Shown piece after piece: positions 21,495-34,820 of a DNA stretch of 64,000 nucleotides. The notes beneath the pieces are model-generated. The model did no database searches and was not told where the DNA came from. It was given only the letters and a program-made list of their open reading frames with translations. The DNA is from Heterobilharzia americana (lineage: Eukaryota; Platyhelminthes; Trematoda; Strigeidida; Schistosomatidae), in NCBI GenBank assembly GCA_944470555.2, contig OX104134.1:110292701-110356700 (forward strand), given 5' to 3'. Both the position numbers and the translations under genes were made by a program. Position 1 is the first letter of the stretch. Each line of letters starts with the position of its first letter.

Positions 21495-22205
21495 CACAGT
21501 GCTTTGTGTTGTGTACAGGTCTCACCATCACTGATGTTTGCGTGACATTAACATCAATGGATTGTTAAGTACTTTGTGAAGCATTTACTGAAAAGATTAA
21601 AATTTAATTTAATTAGATACTGTCTATAACTGACCAGGCCAGTTTTGGATTTTTCTTACTATCGACTCAAGTCAAGGAGATATATGGACGGAAGAGTGAA
21701 AATGCTGTATATATTAACTTAAAAGGTGAATAATTTCTGCATTTACGTTTTTTGTGAACTTGATAAAAGCAAGAAAGAAAATTTTAAGTAAATAACGATA
21801 TCACCTTATTGATGAGCTGTTCTTAAACGGCTTACAATCTATATTATTTAAATATCATATCAAAACAGAAATTCATCATGCATGAATTCAATGGTACAAA
21901 GTTAGTTAGTGGGTAGTTCCAATATACACAGATACAAAACGATCCGAAGTTAAACGAATGGAAATAAAATTGATAAGGCATGTTATGACTTTACATTTAT
22001 TTGCTTCATCAAGTGGAACATTTTTGTCAAGTAAAAGTTGTCGAATTGGGGAAAGAGATTACAAAAATTAATTCAGCAGACGAATGAGTAAATGACTAAG
22101 AGTTTGGAAACAAAATAATTAGGGCATGATAAGTTCAGATCAGGAGAATAAAGTCGAAGTTTAGTGGGAGTTACGGAGTTTACCACTATTTAGAAAAACA
22201 CCCAA
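21495..22205. other. Intron sequence, nothing recognised
   Basis: AT-rich; ends at the sharp left boundary of the duplicated block. Confidence 0.5.
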
Positions 22206-23715
22206 AAGTGGTGGCATCATAGAATATACACAGAGTCTGTAAATGAATTATGAGTGTAGTGAACGATGGAATACATACATAGGTTTCAACTTTCTGATAT
22301 CGATGGCCCCAGTATAATAAAAACCATTAGGGTGGTTCTGTTTTCGATCTTCCTAAGAGATTTAAAGGTATCTATTTAGAGATCACACTGATTACATTTC
22401 AGGATCCCCTTTTTCGAAGACTTTGGATAATATACAAAGAATCTGTGGTAGACAACTTTTTTCGTCTTTCGGATGCATTAACTTTGGAAGATGTATGCGA
22501 ACTCTTATATAAGATCAGGATTAGGTTTAGAAATAATCCTGTAGGTTTTTGATTGTACTCATGTACAAGCTATTTGAGATGTGTGAACTAACTTATTCGC
22601 GGTATACTTTCCAGCTAATGATTCGTTTGCTGTTTCTGCAAAAGCACCACTGAAATCAAAGTGAATATAGACTAGCTTCCCGGTAATTGTGAACTTCTGT
22701 GGCTTCTAATATTCACTTTCATCACATTTCTCAGCAAATCTCCTGATTATCACTACCTCATCTTCTAAATCATCCTTTGGACATATTCATTTTACTCTGT
22801 ACAACAATGCTCTTACAAGTGCCAATTTATGTTTGACTAGATTGAAGCTATTGAAAATTCAAATTAGTATTATATTATTTGCCCCTTGGGTTCCTAGTGG
22901 AACATAAGGCTTCAGTAACATTTCACAATTTCACTCTCTTCTCTGTAGTCTTTTCAACCTGGCTCCACGACTGCCACAAGTTTTCATTTCTTCCTCACAC
23001 AATCTCCTCCATGTCACCCTCAGCTGGGACACCCAACTTGTCGCTTTGCCTTAGGGTTCCACTAGAAGGCTTGGCCTGGCACTGATGTCTTCGAATAGTC
23101 TTCTCAGTGTATCTCCAATCAAATCCATTTCCACTTTCTTCTGCAAAACTGTTGAGTGATAGGTTCTTGGTTGGTTCGTTGCAAGCCAGCAAGAGTCCTT
23201 GTTGTTTATTCTTATTATTCTGGCCATCCGAGCTTCAGCATTGAGTGAGCATAGGTGGCAGCTGATGACGATCATCTGTATTTTGTTGGAAATGCTTTTC
23301 ATGACGCGCCAAGTTTGTGAACTATAAAGAAGCACTGACTTGCGTTGGTGTTGAAAATTCGGATCTTGTTCACGCTTTATGCTGAGTGCAGTCGATTTCC
23401 ACACTGATTTCAGATTAATGAAGGCTTGTCCTGATGTTTTTCCGATGCCGGCTTTGACATCCTCATCTATTCCTGTACCACCTGTATCTGAAAAGATGTT
23501 CCCTAGGTGGTAGGTGAAAGAGACGACTTCCTTTAGGTTTCACTCGTTGATAGTCATTGTGATTGTCGTTGATGCTGTTGTCGGTTGGTTATCTTTACTA
23601 CCTCTGTCTTCTCTACATTCACCTGAAGTCCCGTCCTGGCTGCTCGGCCTTTTCTGTCAACTTGTTGGCTTTTGCTTGTAGACCATCGAGTTTGTGCGAT
23701 ATTAGACACAAATCA
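22206..23715. repeat. Composite 1.5-kb repeat, copy B
   Basis: Near-identical, same-orientation copy of 2915-4427. It contains the Penelope-like thumb relic (about 22281-22850, minus) and the RTE 3' end (from about 22873, minus). Differences are scattered substitutions and short indels, so the two share a recent common source. Confidence 0.9.
22281..22850 (-). mobile_element. Penelope-like element relic (thumb), copy B
   Basis: Same peptides and the same stops as at 2990-3560 (KHKLALVRALLYRVK, stop, ICPKDDLEDEVV). Shared stops show it was already dead before the two copies separated. Confidence 0.65.
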
Positions 23716-23755
23716 TCATCGGCGGCGAAACCCAAATCTTCTGGGTTGACAATTC
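22873..23755 (-). mobile_element. RTE-type retrotransposon 3' fragment, copy B
   Basis: 3' end CCACTAGGAACCCAAGGGGC near 22873-22902. C-terminal peptides STALSIKREQDPNFQHQRKS lie on the minus strand at 23051-23404. It is 5'-truncated at about 23755 after AAATCTTCTGGGT, a sequence deleted from copy A. Confidence 0.85.
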
Positions 23756-23759
23756 AAAT

Positions 23760-25290
23760 GGTAAATTCAAATAATAAACTACTTATCTGTTTTCGTTGAA
23801 ATGGAGAAAAAACAAGTTTCCCATTCAATTTCATCCAGCAAATTATGAATGAATTTTCGAAATAAAACAAAACTGTAAGGTTGTTGTTTGAATCATCAAA
23901 GCGCTTGGATAATAGAAACAAAAACGTTTACAGAAATATCACATAAGAATCCGGAAAATACAGTCAAAGTAGTTACCTTTATTCTTATGAAAATTAGTAT
24001 GTGAAAATCCTGATTTGTATATGTTTATATGTATCTCAGAATTTCAAATGGAAGCAAAAAATTCTTCAAATGTCTATACATTTATTGGTTCTAAACTTCC
24101 TCTTCTAAATATTCAGTTGTCAAAAGGAAATTAGAAAACCCAAACAAATAGGCGAAATATCAAAACCCATTGATCAACTCTGAATCAATTTTTTGCTTAT
24201 TTCAGATATTTGACCTAAACCATACACCCACATGAGGTTGATTGTGAATAAAAACTAACACAGCTGATAGATTTTCCTATGTTGCTTAGTTGATCGGATG
24301 GAGAATTTAAGCTGAATGTATGTTCTAAAGGTTCAATTGAAAAGATGGTCAAAAGTGATAATGATAGACGGTCGGGCTTCAAATGGCCTAACATAGTTCA
24401 CCTACTTTGATATACACTAAAAAATTTATCTTATATATGACCACCACAATACGACCGATCATTAGCAAAAATACTGTCTAGCATATAGTCAAAGTGAGCA
24501 GTCTAACATACTGTAAAGATGATGTACAGACGAAATTTACATCACAAATGAAGTTATTCAAAACATTTGTAAAATAAACACAATTTCTCAGGCTGCATAA
24601 ACTGACTACGCTAAACAATGAGTAAAAATTATATGATCATAAAAATCAAGGTCAGACAGTTATTAAAAGCTTCACGACACTATCCATGATTAATTCGTAT
24701 AACTCTTCCTAACATATCGAAATACTTGAAATAATTTTATTCCATGAATGTCATATTGACAGTCATCTTATCTGGAGAAAAAGCATCTGTATTTTATGCA
24801 GATTTCATTAATATTATATGAGGTTAATAACTAATCCCTCACTGAGATGATTTCTATGACATTAAGAAAGAATGAGAAATTCTTACATTACGCAATTAAA
24901 CAAAGATATGACGGTGAGAATTTTTTTATTTTGGGTTATTTCATCTACTAAAGCTGTACAATTGTATTTAAAGTGAATGGAAACAAATGATAGTCTCTTG
25001 TTAATGAATAACAAAGCTTGGTCACCATAATATTCAAAACTAGAATAAAAACTTTCTCAAGAGAGAAGAAAATCACTACTTTGATCATGATAAGACTAAT
25101 AAGTGCAGGTAATGTTTTTGAATACAAGGATCAGGTTTAATGGTTTTGAAGTACCACTGATTTGGTTATACATAGGTGACGCAGTCAAAGACCTTTGGAA
25201 TTCTGGAGAAGCATTCTTCAAATTGCCTTGAAAAAAATACTAGGAGGAAACAGGTTTTCAAAGATGATGAGATGTTCAGGTATAGAATTG
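23760..25290. other. Intron sequence, nothing recognised
   Basis: Strongly AT-rich; no exon or repeat identified. Confidence 0.5.
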
Positions 25291-25294
25291 TTGC

Positions 25295-26440
25295 TATTTC
25301 TTTTCTCTTCTGAGAAACCAAGCTAAATAAAATACGTTTACGGGTTTGACACTGTGTACAACCAATATAAGTTGCGCCACAGGAACAAGTAAACTGACAG
25401 ATTCACACAGAGGTGACTTAAAGAGTTAGTCTGTCCTAAACACACATACAGACTAATTATCTACTGGAAAATGTGATTCTCAGTCTGGTAAAATTTCTTC
25501 GTCAAAAATTTTGAAAGGTGATTTTTGAGTATTTCAGCTGCATATCGCCTTCGAATTCCACGTTCATGTAGTATTTCTTTTAACATGGTCGACACCTTTT
25601 GTAGTTGTATCTTTTATTTCATGTTAAAGTTGACGAATCTATGCGGGTAACTGTTTCGTAGTTGTATGCTAAGTAAAAAATCGTAGCTCAGTAGATAGTT
25701 TATCTTCAGATCAGATTTTCCAACTCCTTGTTCGTAACGAACGTACAAGGTTCTGTTTACTAATGAGAGGGACATATAACATATGAGCGGATAAACCGTT
25801 CAGTTCACGCTGATCTTCTGTAGACTGATCTCTGGAGATAATTATCTGATCTTCTTGTAAGTAACACACCCAGGAATAGGAACATCGAGAGTGAATTTTA
25901 CGTATGAATGGGCAACATTAAAAATTTTCAGGAGGTTGGTCAAATGAAATTCTTCATCGCTTATCATAAAAATGTCATCGGCGTGCTTTTTGTAAAAGTA
26001 TAGTTGGCTGAATAATGAAATTAGGACACCGTTTACAAGACAGAGCATGAAGAAATCAGCTAGGAGTGAACCAAGAGAAGACGTCGTTGCTACACAATCC
26101 TTCCGTACATAGAAGTTTTCGTTCAAACTTAGACTGTATGTTGAAGGTGTATATGATGAGCAGTTCCTTCCAGGAGTTGATATGCATGGTAACATCTTAG
26201 TTCTTGGACTCAATATAGTCAAATATGATGAAGCAGGTAGTCTCAACTATGAATACGTTTGTAAGGAGAAAAGTTACATCCGGAGAAAGCATTTGTTTCT
26301 TGACCACACTGACATTTTCCCCCGACTAAATGACAAGTAATGTGTAATAATTCAGGGAGTGATCTGTTGAATCGCTGCGTTTTACCACCAAAATGGCAAC
26401 GTTTTCCCATTCGAAGTTCAGTTGACTGGTACAAGTCCAA
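25295..26440 (-). mobile_element. Penelope-like element: reverse transcriptase and GIY-YIG, degraded
   Basis: Minus-strand translation in broken frames, in order: PDVTFLLTNVFIVETTCF (palm motif A, D-V-T-x-L-F-T-N-V-type; about 26250-26300); DCVATTSSLGSLLADFFM (motif B, SSLGSLLAD); YFYKKHADDIFMI (motif C with the catalytic pair DD); LLKIFNVAHSYVKFTLDVP; and at 25350-25420 CQFTCSCGATYIGCTQ, the GIY-YIG core. The order RT then GIY-YIG is diagnostic for Penelope-like elements. Stops and frameshifts show that it is dead. The 5' part is missing. Confidence 0.85.
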
Positions 26441-26444
26441 CATT

Positions 26445-29045
26445 CATAGGTGACGGTACATATTCTATAAATTCTAATGGACAGTCCATTTAAAGTTGGC
26501 TACTATAATGTATTATTTCAAATCACTTTTCCCTACAATTGAATAACGAATGAAAAGATGTTGCACATGGAAAATAACTTCCAGTGTTTCTCAACAGTAA
26601 GTACTCGTGACACTTCTAATAAGTGAGTTAGGATTGTCAAATACCCAGTATTTGCCTCAGAATTCGAACCCTTTGATCCGACAGAAATGTTGAAAGCCAT
26701 CTTTCCATGTTCAAAGTAGGATACACTGTATTCGTTCAATCAGTACATTACATTTACATGTAACGTATGAGATTTCAAAAATTAGTAGCGGCTTCCAAAT
26801 CAAATTAGTTGTTGCAGAAACAGATCACCAAGAATAACTTTGTAAGATAAATCACCCTGAACGTTGAGGTGATCAAGACTCGAAATAAAAGCACTTGAAA
26901 TAAATATCAGTAACGAGGTAGAATTACACGTTATTCTTAGAGACCATGGAAAAGCTGATGTGACGAATCAATTATGTAGAATTCTGAGAAGATTCCGCTT
27001 AAAAGACATGAACAGTATTCATCAATGTGGCTGATATCAGTTAGTTAAGAAAAGTAGTTTCATATAGTAGAACTTGCCTATTGAATTTAAGCGTGAAACT
27101 TTATCCAGTGAATCAATTTTCCAATGAAACATTACTTTGGTTGTGCACCTAAAACCTTTGCTTCACATCAGTATGCGTATTTAGATGAATCAATAAGCAG
27201 AAATAAAATACAGGCAGGTGGTAATGAAATGGTGCACTCCACTTATATCGTTTAGTACCTTATCTGTCAACACATGTAAAGTACAATGAACAAAAATATT
27301 TTGTTTTTCAGGAGGAATAACTATATGCCTATTTAAGGCAAGCATTCATTAGAATGTAGGTAACATGGTACTATCAAAACTTATGATGAATAACAAAATG
27401 TTACAAGTAGGGCTAATTTATTGAAAAAATTATCCGTTCTATATTTTACTCGCTCAACTGGAAAACGCGTTACAACCATGCATAACTTCAACTAGAAAAA
27501 GAATAATGATTTTGACAGCCTATTCATTCTCGATGATTTATCATTGCAGAGCACCTGATTCAACATTTCTAACTGTAAACACCTAACAGTAAATCATATT
27601 TCGAACACACAAAGAAGATTAATATGAAATATAGTTTAAGCAGCCTAGATACTATACTCATCAGCAATAAACAACAATAAAGTTAAGATGTTAGTCAGTA
27701 TGGGCGAATGAATGAATGATTTTTCAAATATATTGCGTGAATAAAGTTTATTATTCAAGATTCGATTAAATGACTTCAGGTTTCATGATCAATACAAGAT
27801 CGTTACAGGATTCTTGTGATCGTAAAAAAAAGCTCAGATCAATTCAGCGAAAAGGTCGTTCACAGACTTGAAATAGACAAAAGGAAGATGGAATTAGAAA
27901 TTACATCATTAGTGGCATTATTATTGACAAAAATACTAACAACAAGGGCATACTTACAAAGATCACTGCTGATATGTAGGTTCCAAATGTCAAACAAAAT
28001 CCGTGTAACTATGCATGAACTACATAACTTATAAATACTCCACTTCAGTTTATCTTACCTTAACAGTCCCAACTAATAATTGTGCACGAACCAATATTTT
28101 TCAGAATAATTCCCTTTGTTGTAATTTTACTTTCAAAGAAATTTTATGACTAATCGTATTTGTAATAAACTTTTTCAAATGAATAAACATACTTCACATT
28201 CATAATCTGCTTAAAAACATCATCTAATCTGATTCAAAGAAGTAATCAAGATAGAAGTGTAGTACTTCTTATCTTATCTTATCGGTTAGTGGGTTTCCAA
28301 AACAGTCTTAGTCTAACAAAAAGTGCATCAGTGAGACTACATTCTTCTCTCCATATAATAAGATTATATTTGTTCTCCTTCTTGTACAACTTGAATGCCT
28401 TCCTAGATAGAGTCAATTCACTGAATGTCACAAAGTATGGCACACTAGTTCTAGTTTCTGAACCATGAATCTACACACATGTATATTAGGTCCAATGCTT
28501 CTTCACGGCACTAATAGGTCAGTTTCAAGGGAGTGAGTCAATATTGTCTAAAATTCATGCACATGGCGATTTCAAGGAGACAAGTAACGATCACATTTCC
28601 AGAAATCATTTGTCGTTGCATTGCTAAACGTTTTGAAGAGAAAGGATTTTTAATATTTCTGAAACAACTACTGTCTGAAACTTTAGAATCACTTAACCAA
28701 TTTGTAGCACTACTCTACATAATTATGAGCGATACAATGGGAATCCATTGTGAAGGGGAATGCATGAAGAATAGCCCGTATCCTAAACGACTTGTTAAGT
28801 TTCTTTGAACCTCCAAGTTACCCTCCATACCAAACAATCTACGACTCGTCAAGAAATCTCACAGAGAATCTAAGGAAAACTCTATTCCGTATCTACGAAC
28901 AACTGTTCGGCATTATGATAAACTGATTTACCAGCTGAATGTTGCATTTTAGGTAAAATTCATACAGAATCTAAAAAACAAAAGGATTTCAGTCAAAGTC
29001 AAAAATGTTAAGCATTTCGCTGATGAACGAGATTTTTAAATAAAG
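26445..29045. other. Intron sequence, nothing firm recognised
   Basis: AT-rich. The plus-strand ORF at 28533-28808 lies upstream of the Penelope fragment at 29050 and could belong to its N-terminal region, but I see no motif to support that. Confidence 0.4.
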
Positions 29046-29049
29046 GTCC

Positions 29050-29500
29050 TGAAAAATACATGTTTAATTTGTCCAGCATAAAACTCAACAAACTTCAAAA
29101 TGAAGCTTTGTCACTTGTTTTCAAATTTCACCCACGGGATGAATCAGTAACGTCTGTATCAACAGTTATCAGAACGTGTACTGGTGTGCGAAAATAAACA
29201 TGGTTAGCTGAACCCCAGAGTAATCGATATAGCTAATCAGTATCATACATCACCATCAACTAAATCGGAAATCATGACCTAAAATCACTTTAAAGCTTTA
29301 AAATGTAATCAAAGAAATGAACGAGCGGTATTTATTAAACTAGATAGGGCCACTGGCATAGTACTGATAAACATGTCTGAGTATGTTCAAAACATGGAAT
29401 CTATCATGAATGACAAGTCTGGATGCATGCTTGAGGATTCAGACAAAGAAGTTATCGAAGAAACTTATGGATAGTCAGAAACGTTAAGAACTGAAAACTC
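29050..29500 (+). mobile_element. Penelope-like element N-terminal RT relic
   Basis: Plus strand. LSSIKLNKLQNEALSLVFKF (about 29070-29130) is the leading segment before the fingers of Penelope-like reverse transcriptases. IKLDRATGIVLINMSEYVQN then MESIMNDKSGC (29337-29430) matches the D-K-G-x-G-V-V-x-M-N-x-x-x-Y block. The catalytic palm is absent or unrecognisable. It is opposite in orientation to the 25 kb copy. Confidence 0.7.
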
Positions 29501-31130
29501 TAGGATCATGCTTAGCAACCACGTACGCAATTAAAAAGAATGCTGGGAAATAACGTGGATTCATCGTATTCGGCAAACTTTGTTGCAGCTGTTTTAATAA
29601 AATTAACTTTAAAAGCCTTTTCCTAGGTACCTCCCCCTGACTGGTTTACATCGAGTTAAGGGGATAGCTGTCGAAGTTCATGTTTCATAGTCTTCCACTG
29701 TGACAAAAGTGACAGCTTTTCCGTTTGTTTTGTCTGCTCGATCGGGCAACATGAAAGAGAGTAGAATGTACAAATACCATTGGTGTAAAAAAGTGATGAT
29801 AAAAATTGAGAATAAGCAGAAATGAAATTGGAAATGAATTGTGATTTTTTTGGAGTGTACAAAGTCGGTGAATCGTAAATCATACAGATGTCATTTTCTG
29901 TCACGGAAGGGTTCAAAAAATCTATAACCTTATAGATTTATTTTTTCATAGGTGAAAGCGTAACAAAACCTATTTTTCATTTGAAATCTGTAATAATTTC
30001 AGACGCTTAAATTTAGTCAAAAAGCTTATACGTGAGAAACAGGGAAACATATATAAACTTTAATAAGAGACTGAAGGAAATTGGTTCATCAGGATAAGTG
30101 GCATCTTGGTGAATAGTAGTCTACTTTACGATTTTCTGTAACTACTAAGGAAATAATGCCACACAACAACTCGCTTGCTAGACGATGTACCACATCATCG
30201 TGATACTTTTCGATTTCTTGTCTTGTTTCGGGTGGAATACAGTTATTAATCATGAACACTAGTTGTCCGAACCACGAATAATTTTCTTATGTATACCTTA
30301 AGCTGTAAGAACCAATACAAGAACATCTGATCTATGTACTCAAAGGAAATATGTGTATCAGCTTTGTGTACTCTGGTGCATAACAGGGTCCACACGGTCT
30401 TTATGAACTTTTCTAAATTTAACGTTTTAACCTCTTAGCTCATCTCATTCTTTTACTATGCCTAGCTCATTTCATGGATAAACATTTATTTTCGCATGTT
30501 ACTAGATTTCTAAACTTGTTTATTTATACTGTTATCAGTATTCATTTTCAACCTTTAGGTAACCCATGATACTTGTTGTTCAGTTCTTTCGTCATCGTGT
30601 GCACACGATTTTTCACCCCTTCTTGAGCATAACTCATCACTATATAACCATTATTTGAACCTGAGTAAACGAACTCAATTCAAACCCCACCCTGATAAAT
30701 ACTAGTGAATCATTTTCGTTGGATTTTGTTTCCTCAAATATGGTGATCGTCATGTTCCTATGGACTTAATAATACATCGAACATTAGACTGACTACTATT
30801 CTAGCGAAGACGATGCTTGCATTTCTTTGGTTTAATCTTCATTTACCTACAATACTGTCTATTTCAATTTCGAAATAATTTTAGGTTATACTTTACATTG
30901 GCTATTGTTTTTCTCCTATTCTCAAGCAATTATAACTTTCCAAGAGGAAGTTATTAAAAACAACTGTCTGTTTAAATTATTTTATAGAGGTCGGTAAACT
31001 GCATACATTTCGTGTTGAAAACCAACGAAGAAATCAGTCGTTAATCTTTAAAAAAGAAAACTAAGTTCGTTCTAAAATATATTTTTAGTAAGTCATTCAT
31101 ATCAGTTGTTGTAACAGTGTACATCTAATT
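29501..31130. other. Intron sequence, nothing recognised
   Basis: AT-rich. Possible further decay of the Penelope copy to about 29650, but no motif is clear. Confidence 0.4.
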
Positions 31131-31134
31131 TACG

Positions 31135-31370
31135 TGAGGTGGTTTAAGGTAACCAACAAAAAGTCTTGGAATTGGCTTTCGCAACGGTTTCCATCTATTG
31201 GCAGCACATAACCTTGCCGCAGAGAAACCGATATGCTTACAAGTATCCAAACTAGTATCACCCAGCCTTGCAGACACAGGAATTAGTATCGAGGTACTTA
31301 GGCAATGATCAATTTTAAATAGGAGCGGACTGAGCACATTGGTTGGGATGTGGAAAGAAATCAATGTCAG
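31135..31370 (-). mobile_element. SINE relic (family 2)
   Basis: Plus-strand landmarks GGTGGTTTAAGGTAACCAAC, CACCCAGCCTTGCAGACACA and ACTGAGCACATTGGTTGGGA occur in the order found in the family 2 SINE read on the minus strand. The ribozyme segment is eroded beyond recognition. A 79-codon ORF here is a by-product. Confidence 0.55.
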
Positions 31371-32737
31371 TATTTTGCGTCAAAGGTTTTGGCCGACTTA
31401 TCTTGATGAAGCCTGTAGCATAAAGATAAGAAAATCACTGTCTTATCTGGATCAGAAGTCACCACAACAGTAAGACTCCAAGCTTCGAGACTAAACTGTA
31501 AATACAATCAAGAGGATCAACCCAAACAATATATAATTGGTTACCAGTCAGTTTGTATGTCATTTATCTCGAAGTGATAGTACTTTCAAAGACTCCTAAT
31601 CTTTTCTGAGACTGATAAGTATTAGACAGCCATATCACATAGAAAAATTTTATTCTAAACGATGCGATTAGTTCATAGTTAATAATTTAGATTGCTTCAT
31701 TTGGGGCTTCTAGATATTGAGAGTGGAATGGGTGAATACAAGACCACATTTTTTGGATTTAAAACTACGTATCAATCTGTTGACCATAGGAGGATATCAC
31801 TAGATAAATGTGTGAAAGAAGACATAAAATTCACAATAAAAAAGGTAGAAATCAAAATTGTTCTGCTCCGAAAGCCAACTTCAGGTGTTTATTTTGTGTC
31901 TTTTCTTAGGGATGTTTATAAATGTGAACAGTCTAAAATACCTCTTATTAAGTGCAAATATTTTTTTTATCAATATAGTGCCAGTTCACCACCTTATAAT
32001 TTACTTATGAAGAAAATTGGGCATATAGACGTTCTTTCAAAGGAGAAAAAAGGAGTGGCAACTAGTAATATCTATATAGGATTCATTCAACCCAGGTGGA
32101 CTGATTTGTTTTGAATGTTCTTTTTGCACTAAGAAACCATTTTTAACTCCAAGTAGATTATCTTTCTCTTATCAATGTTAAAATGACAGGCTTTGTTCCA
32201 GAACTTGAGAACTAGTGCTTTGTTATCAGTAAAAAAAATATAAAAAACAGTTAGTGTGAAGTGTAGTAAAATCAGGAACTTTCCATCTCAAATGAATATA
32301 CATTTAACTCTATTCTTTCAAAAGTCATGCTGATAGCATTTTTCTAAATAAGTGAGCGAGTTGCTTACTTAGAATTTGAAAGAAAGAAATTAAAATACTT
32401 TTTATTTTTGTTGTTGTCACATCAGTTAGATACTTTAATATTATCGCATAACAGCCATCTCTAAACAGTCACACTGTCTGCTAACTTCACCAGTGAGTAT
32501 TGGTTACCGATATCTATAGTCCTAAAAACTTTTTTATGAGGCTATTTTAAATGACCCGTATGCTGTACCGAATAACAATATTCAGGCAAAGATGTAATTT
32601 TTTTAAAATGGCGATCCCCTTGTTTTTCGTCATTGAATCCTATCTGCACGCCACAATGAGTGTATGTATATAATTGTATCACTTGTCATGATAACATAAA
32701 GAAAGTGGTAACGCCAACTTTCTAGAACACCCTTTAC

Positions 32738-32813
<76 letters not shown>

Positions 32814-33300
32814 TTCGGAAAACAGGCATTTCAGATGTAATATAATGTACCCACAGAAATAATGACAATGACCGGATGTGACAAGATGCATTCAAAATAC
32901 CATACCTGTTCAATAATTACTATCTGCTTAAGAAACAGAATTTACAAGATAGTGGGAATATCACTGTACACTATTTCCAGTAATAAAGTCGAATGTAAGT
33001 CTTTATTACAAAGTCTCACTTCCTTATAACGCTACAAGCTGATGAAAATACAGATACGAATTTAACCGATTGGGTATACAAAGACAAAGCGAATATGTAA
33101 GGATCGGCATATGTGCATACAAGTAGCAGGTGGTGTAGGCTAATAATTCATATTAGTGAATTCGAACCACAGACAGATACTGGTTGAAGCTAAGTAAATT
33201 CACTGCTAGTTCAAATCGTTCAACAGACATAACTGTAACCCTAAATGTTTTCTTTTCAACATTTTCATGTTACTGCTTGTAATTTCTTGTCGTTGACTGG
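31371..33300. other. Intron with one open frame of unknown nature
   Basis: Holds a 140-codon plus-strand ORF (31692-32114) without recognisable domain or splice signals and, at 32741-32810, a TA microsatellite. Nothing else is identified. Confidence 0.4.
32741..32810. repeat. (TA)35 microsatellite
   Basis: Seventy bases of uninterrupted TA. Any ORF reading through it (IYIYIY) is an artefact. Confidence 0.98.
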
Positions 33301-33309
33301 ACCGAACTA

Positions 33310-33475
33310 ATCTCTACTGGCATTTGAGCATATGTTAGATTGGTCCTGGGTCCGAGCCCTAGTGAGAACAACATCACTCACTGGAAGATAGACAAATCCG
33401 GAAGAAGAGCCTCAAATAGAATTAAGCGTGTGTCTCGGATTCTAGTTACAGCCGCTATCCATCATTGATAGTGTA
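33310..33475 (+). mobile_element. Sm-alpha-like SINE, degraded
   Basis: Plus strand: B-box-like GGTCCTGGGTCCGAGCCC, GTGAGAACAACATCACTCAC, a decayed hammerhead (CGGAAGAAGAGCC, CAAATAG, AAGCGTGTGTCTCGGATTC), then AGCCGCTATCCATCATTGAT. The CTGANGA and GAAA motifs are both lost; the cleavage context GTGTC and the tail remain. Confidence 0.65.
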
Positions 33476-33779
33476 TTTAATGTACATGAAGTATGACGCA
33501 GATTTAAACAAATAATACAAATATTGCATGCCAAGTAGAAAGATGACATTAGATATAGTTTAAATTTGTGTAGTTCTAATATATTTACTTGTATGTACAG
33601 TTTGGCAAGAAGAGAACACCATATATGGTAATAACAACCAATGTCAGGTTATATATAAAACTATCAGTAACCTACTTCTTGATGAGACCAGATAACTGTT
33701 CCAGAAACTGAAATTAATTCAGATGAAGCAAGACAGTTTTATTTATGCCATAGATAGTAAGGACATTTAAAGGAAGTAA

Positions 33780-34440
33780 AGGGGGTCAACGCGAGTTCAG
33801 TGGATAGGGAAAAAGCAGTTTGGCGTAAACAATATCAAAACTTTTGGAAGAAACGAATTTATAACGACACTGAAAAATCTCAAGCACATGTGTACCGTAT
33901 AAGTTTTTCAGCTGTATCACATCAACAAAGTTATTAATACTTACAACCCGAGTGATCGAAAGCGGCCCAAATAGAAATCGACATTTTTTGTAATCAGCGG
34001 CTAAGATAGGAGTTTCGGATTTCAATTTTAATTTCGTATCACTGTAATCAGGAAAAACCTTAGTGGACGAATTATAACGTAGTTCACTAATCAAAATAAT
34101 TCATTTAACTTTTGATCTAGTGGTTTATCTGTTCATAAAACTGTATATAAATGATGTACTTTTGTTGAATAAAGTGACCTCTTAACAGTCACAGGTCGGC
34201 CATTGTGTTCTGATTTTTGCAGCTCAGTGAAGTACAAGATTCTGGAGGAGAAACGTTCCTACTCACATCCGGTTCAGGTGTCTCACTGCGTTTTTATCGT
34301 TGGTGTATTTATTATTTACTCCGTCATCTCACTGAGCCTCAGTGTTACGGTTACCAGAACCCTTGACAATAAACGAAGTGAATACACTGACCTTAGTCTC
34401 TTAGGTCATTTATATCTATAGTTCTAATGTCAAAATGTAT
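33780..34440. mobile_element. Possible LTR-retrotransposon relic
   Basis: A 102-codon minus-strand ORF (33786-34094) contains CRFLFGPLSITRVVSINNF and VIQLKNLYGTHVLEI, reminiscent of the small C-terminal barrel of Ty3/Gypsy integrases. Next to it the plus strand shows TGTATATAAATGATG, GAATAAAGTGACC and CAATAAACGAAGTG, which look like TATA and polyadenylation signals of an LTR. I could not define terminal repeats, so this is weak. Confidence 0.3.
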
Positions 34441-34820
34441 GGTGTTGGGAATACTAAACTACCAACAACTCTATAGACAATCAAATCGCGAAGGAAGATA
34501 GAAATTGTAATTCAACAAAAGCTTAGAAACTTACCAGTGATGAATATTTCAAAGTTATTAGGGCCTCGGCAATTAAACTACTTACTTCTACAACTCTTAA
34601 AATAAACTGTAAAAGAAGTAAAGAACCAATCGACTGGGCACGAGTTTCAAACTTGGCATTTTGACACAATGTTTCAAAAATGAGTTGTGTTACATCACTG
34701 TATCTATTATCAAGTAAACTTATTCAGCGTGTAATTATACTTCATCTGAGTGTCTGAATCCTACTCTTACTCAGTTATGTTAAGTCTTAGTGAGTGCTTA
34801 TCCAGAAGGTATTGACTTAC

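Noticed and set aside
28270..28310. CTTATCTTATCTTATCGG as a short tandem or tRNA box
   Set aside because: Too short, and no associated structure.
31692..32114. 140-codon plus-strand ORF as a gene
   Set aside because: No recognisable domain, no splice signals, composition like the surrounding AT-rich intron. Kept only as an unknown.
32679..32891. ORF with a long IYIYIY run
   Set aside because: Translation of the (TA)n microsatellite.
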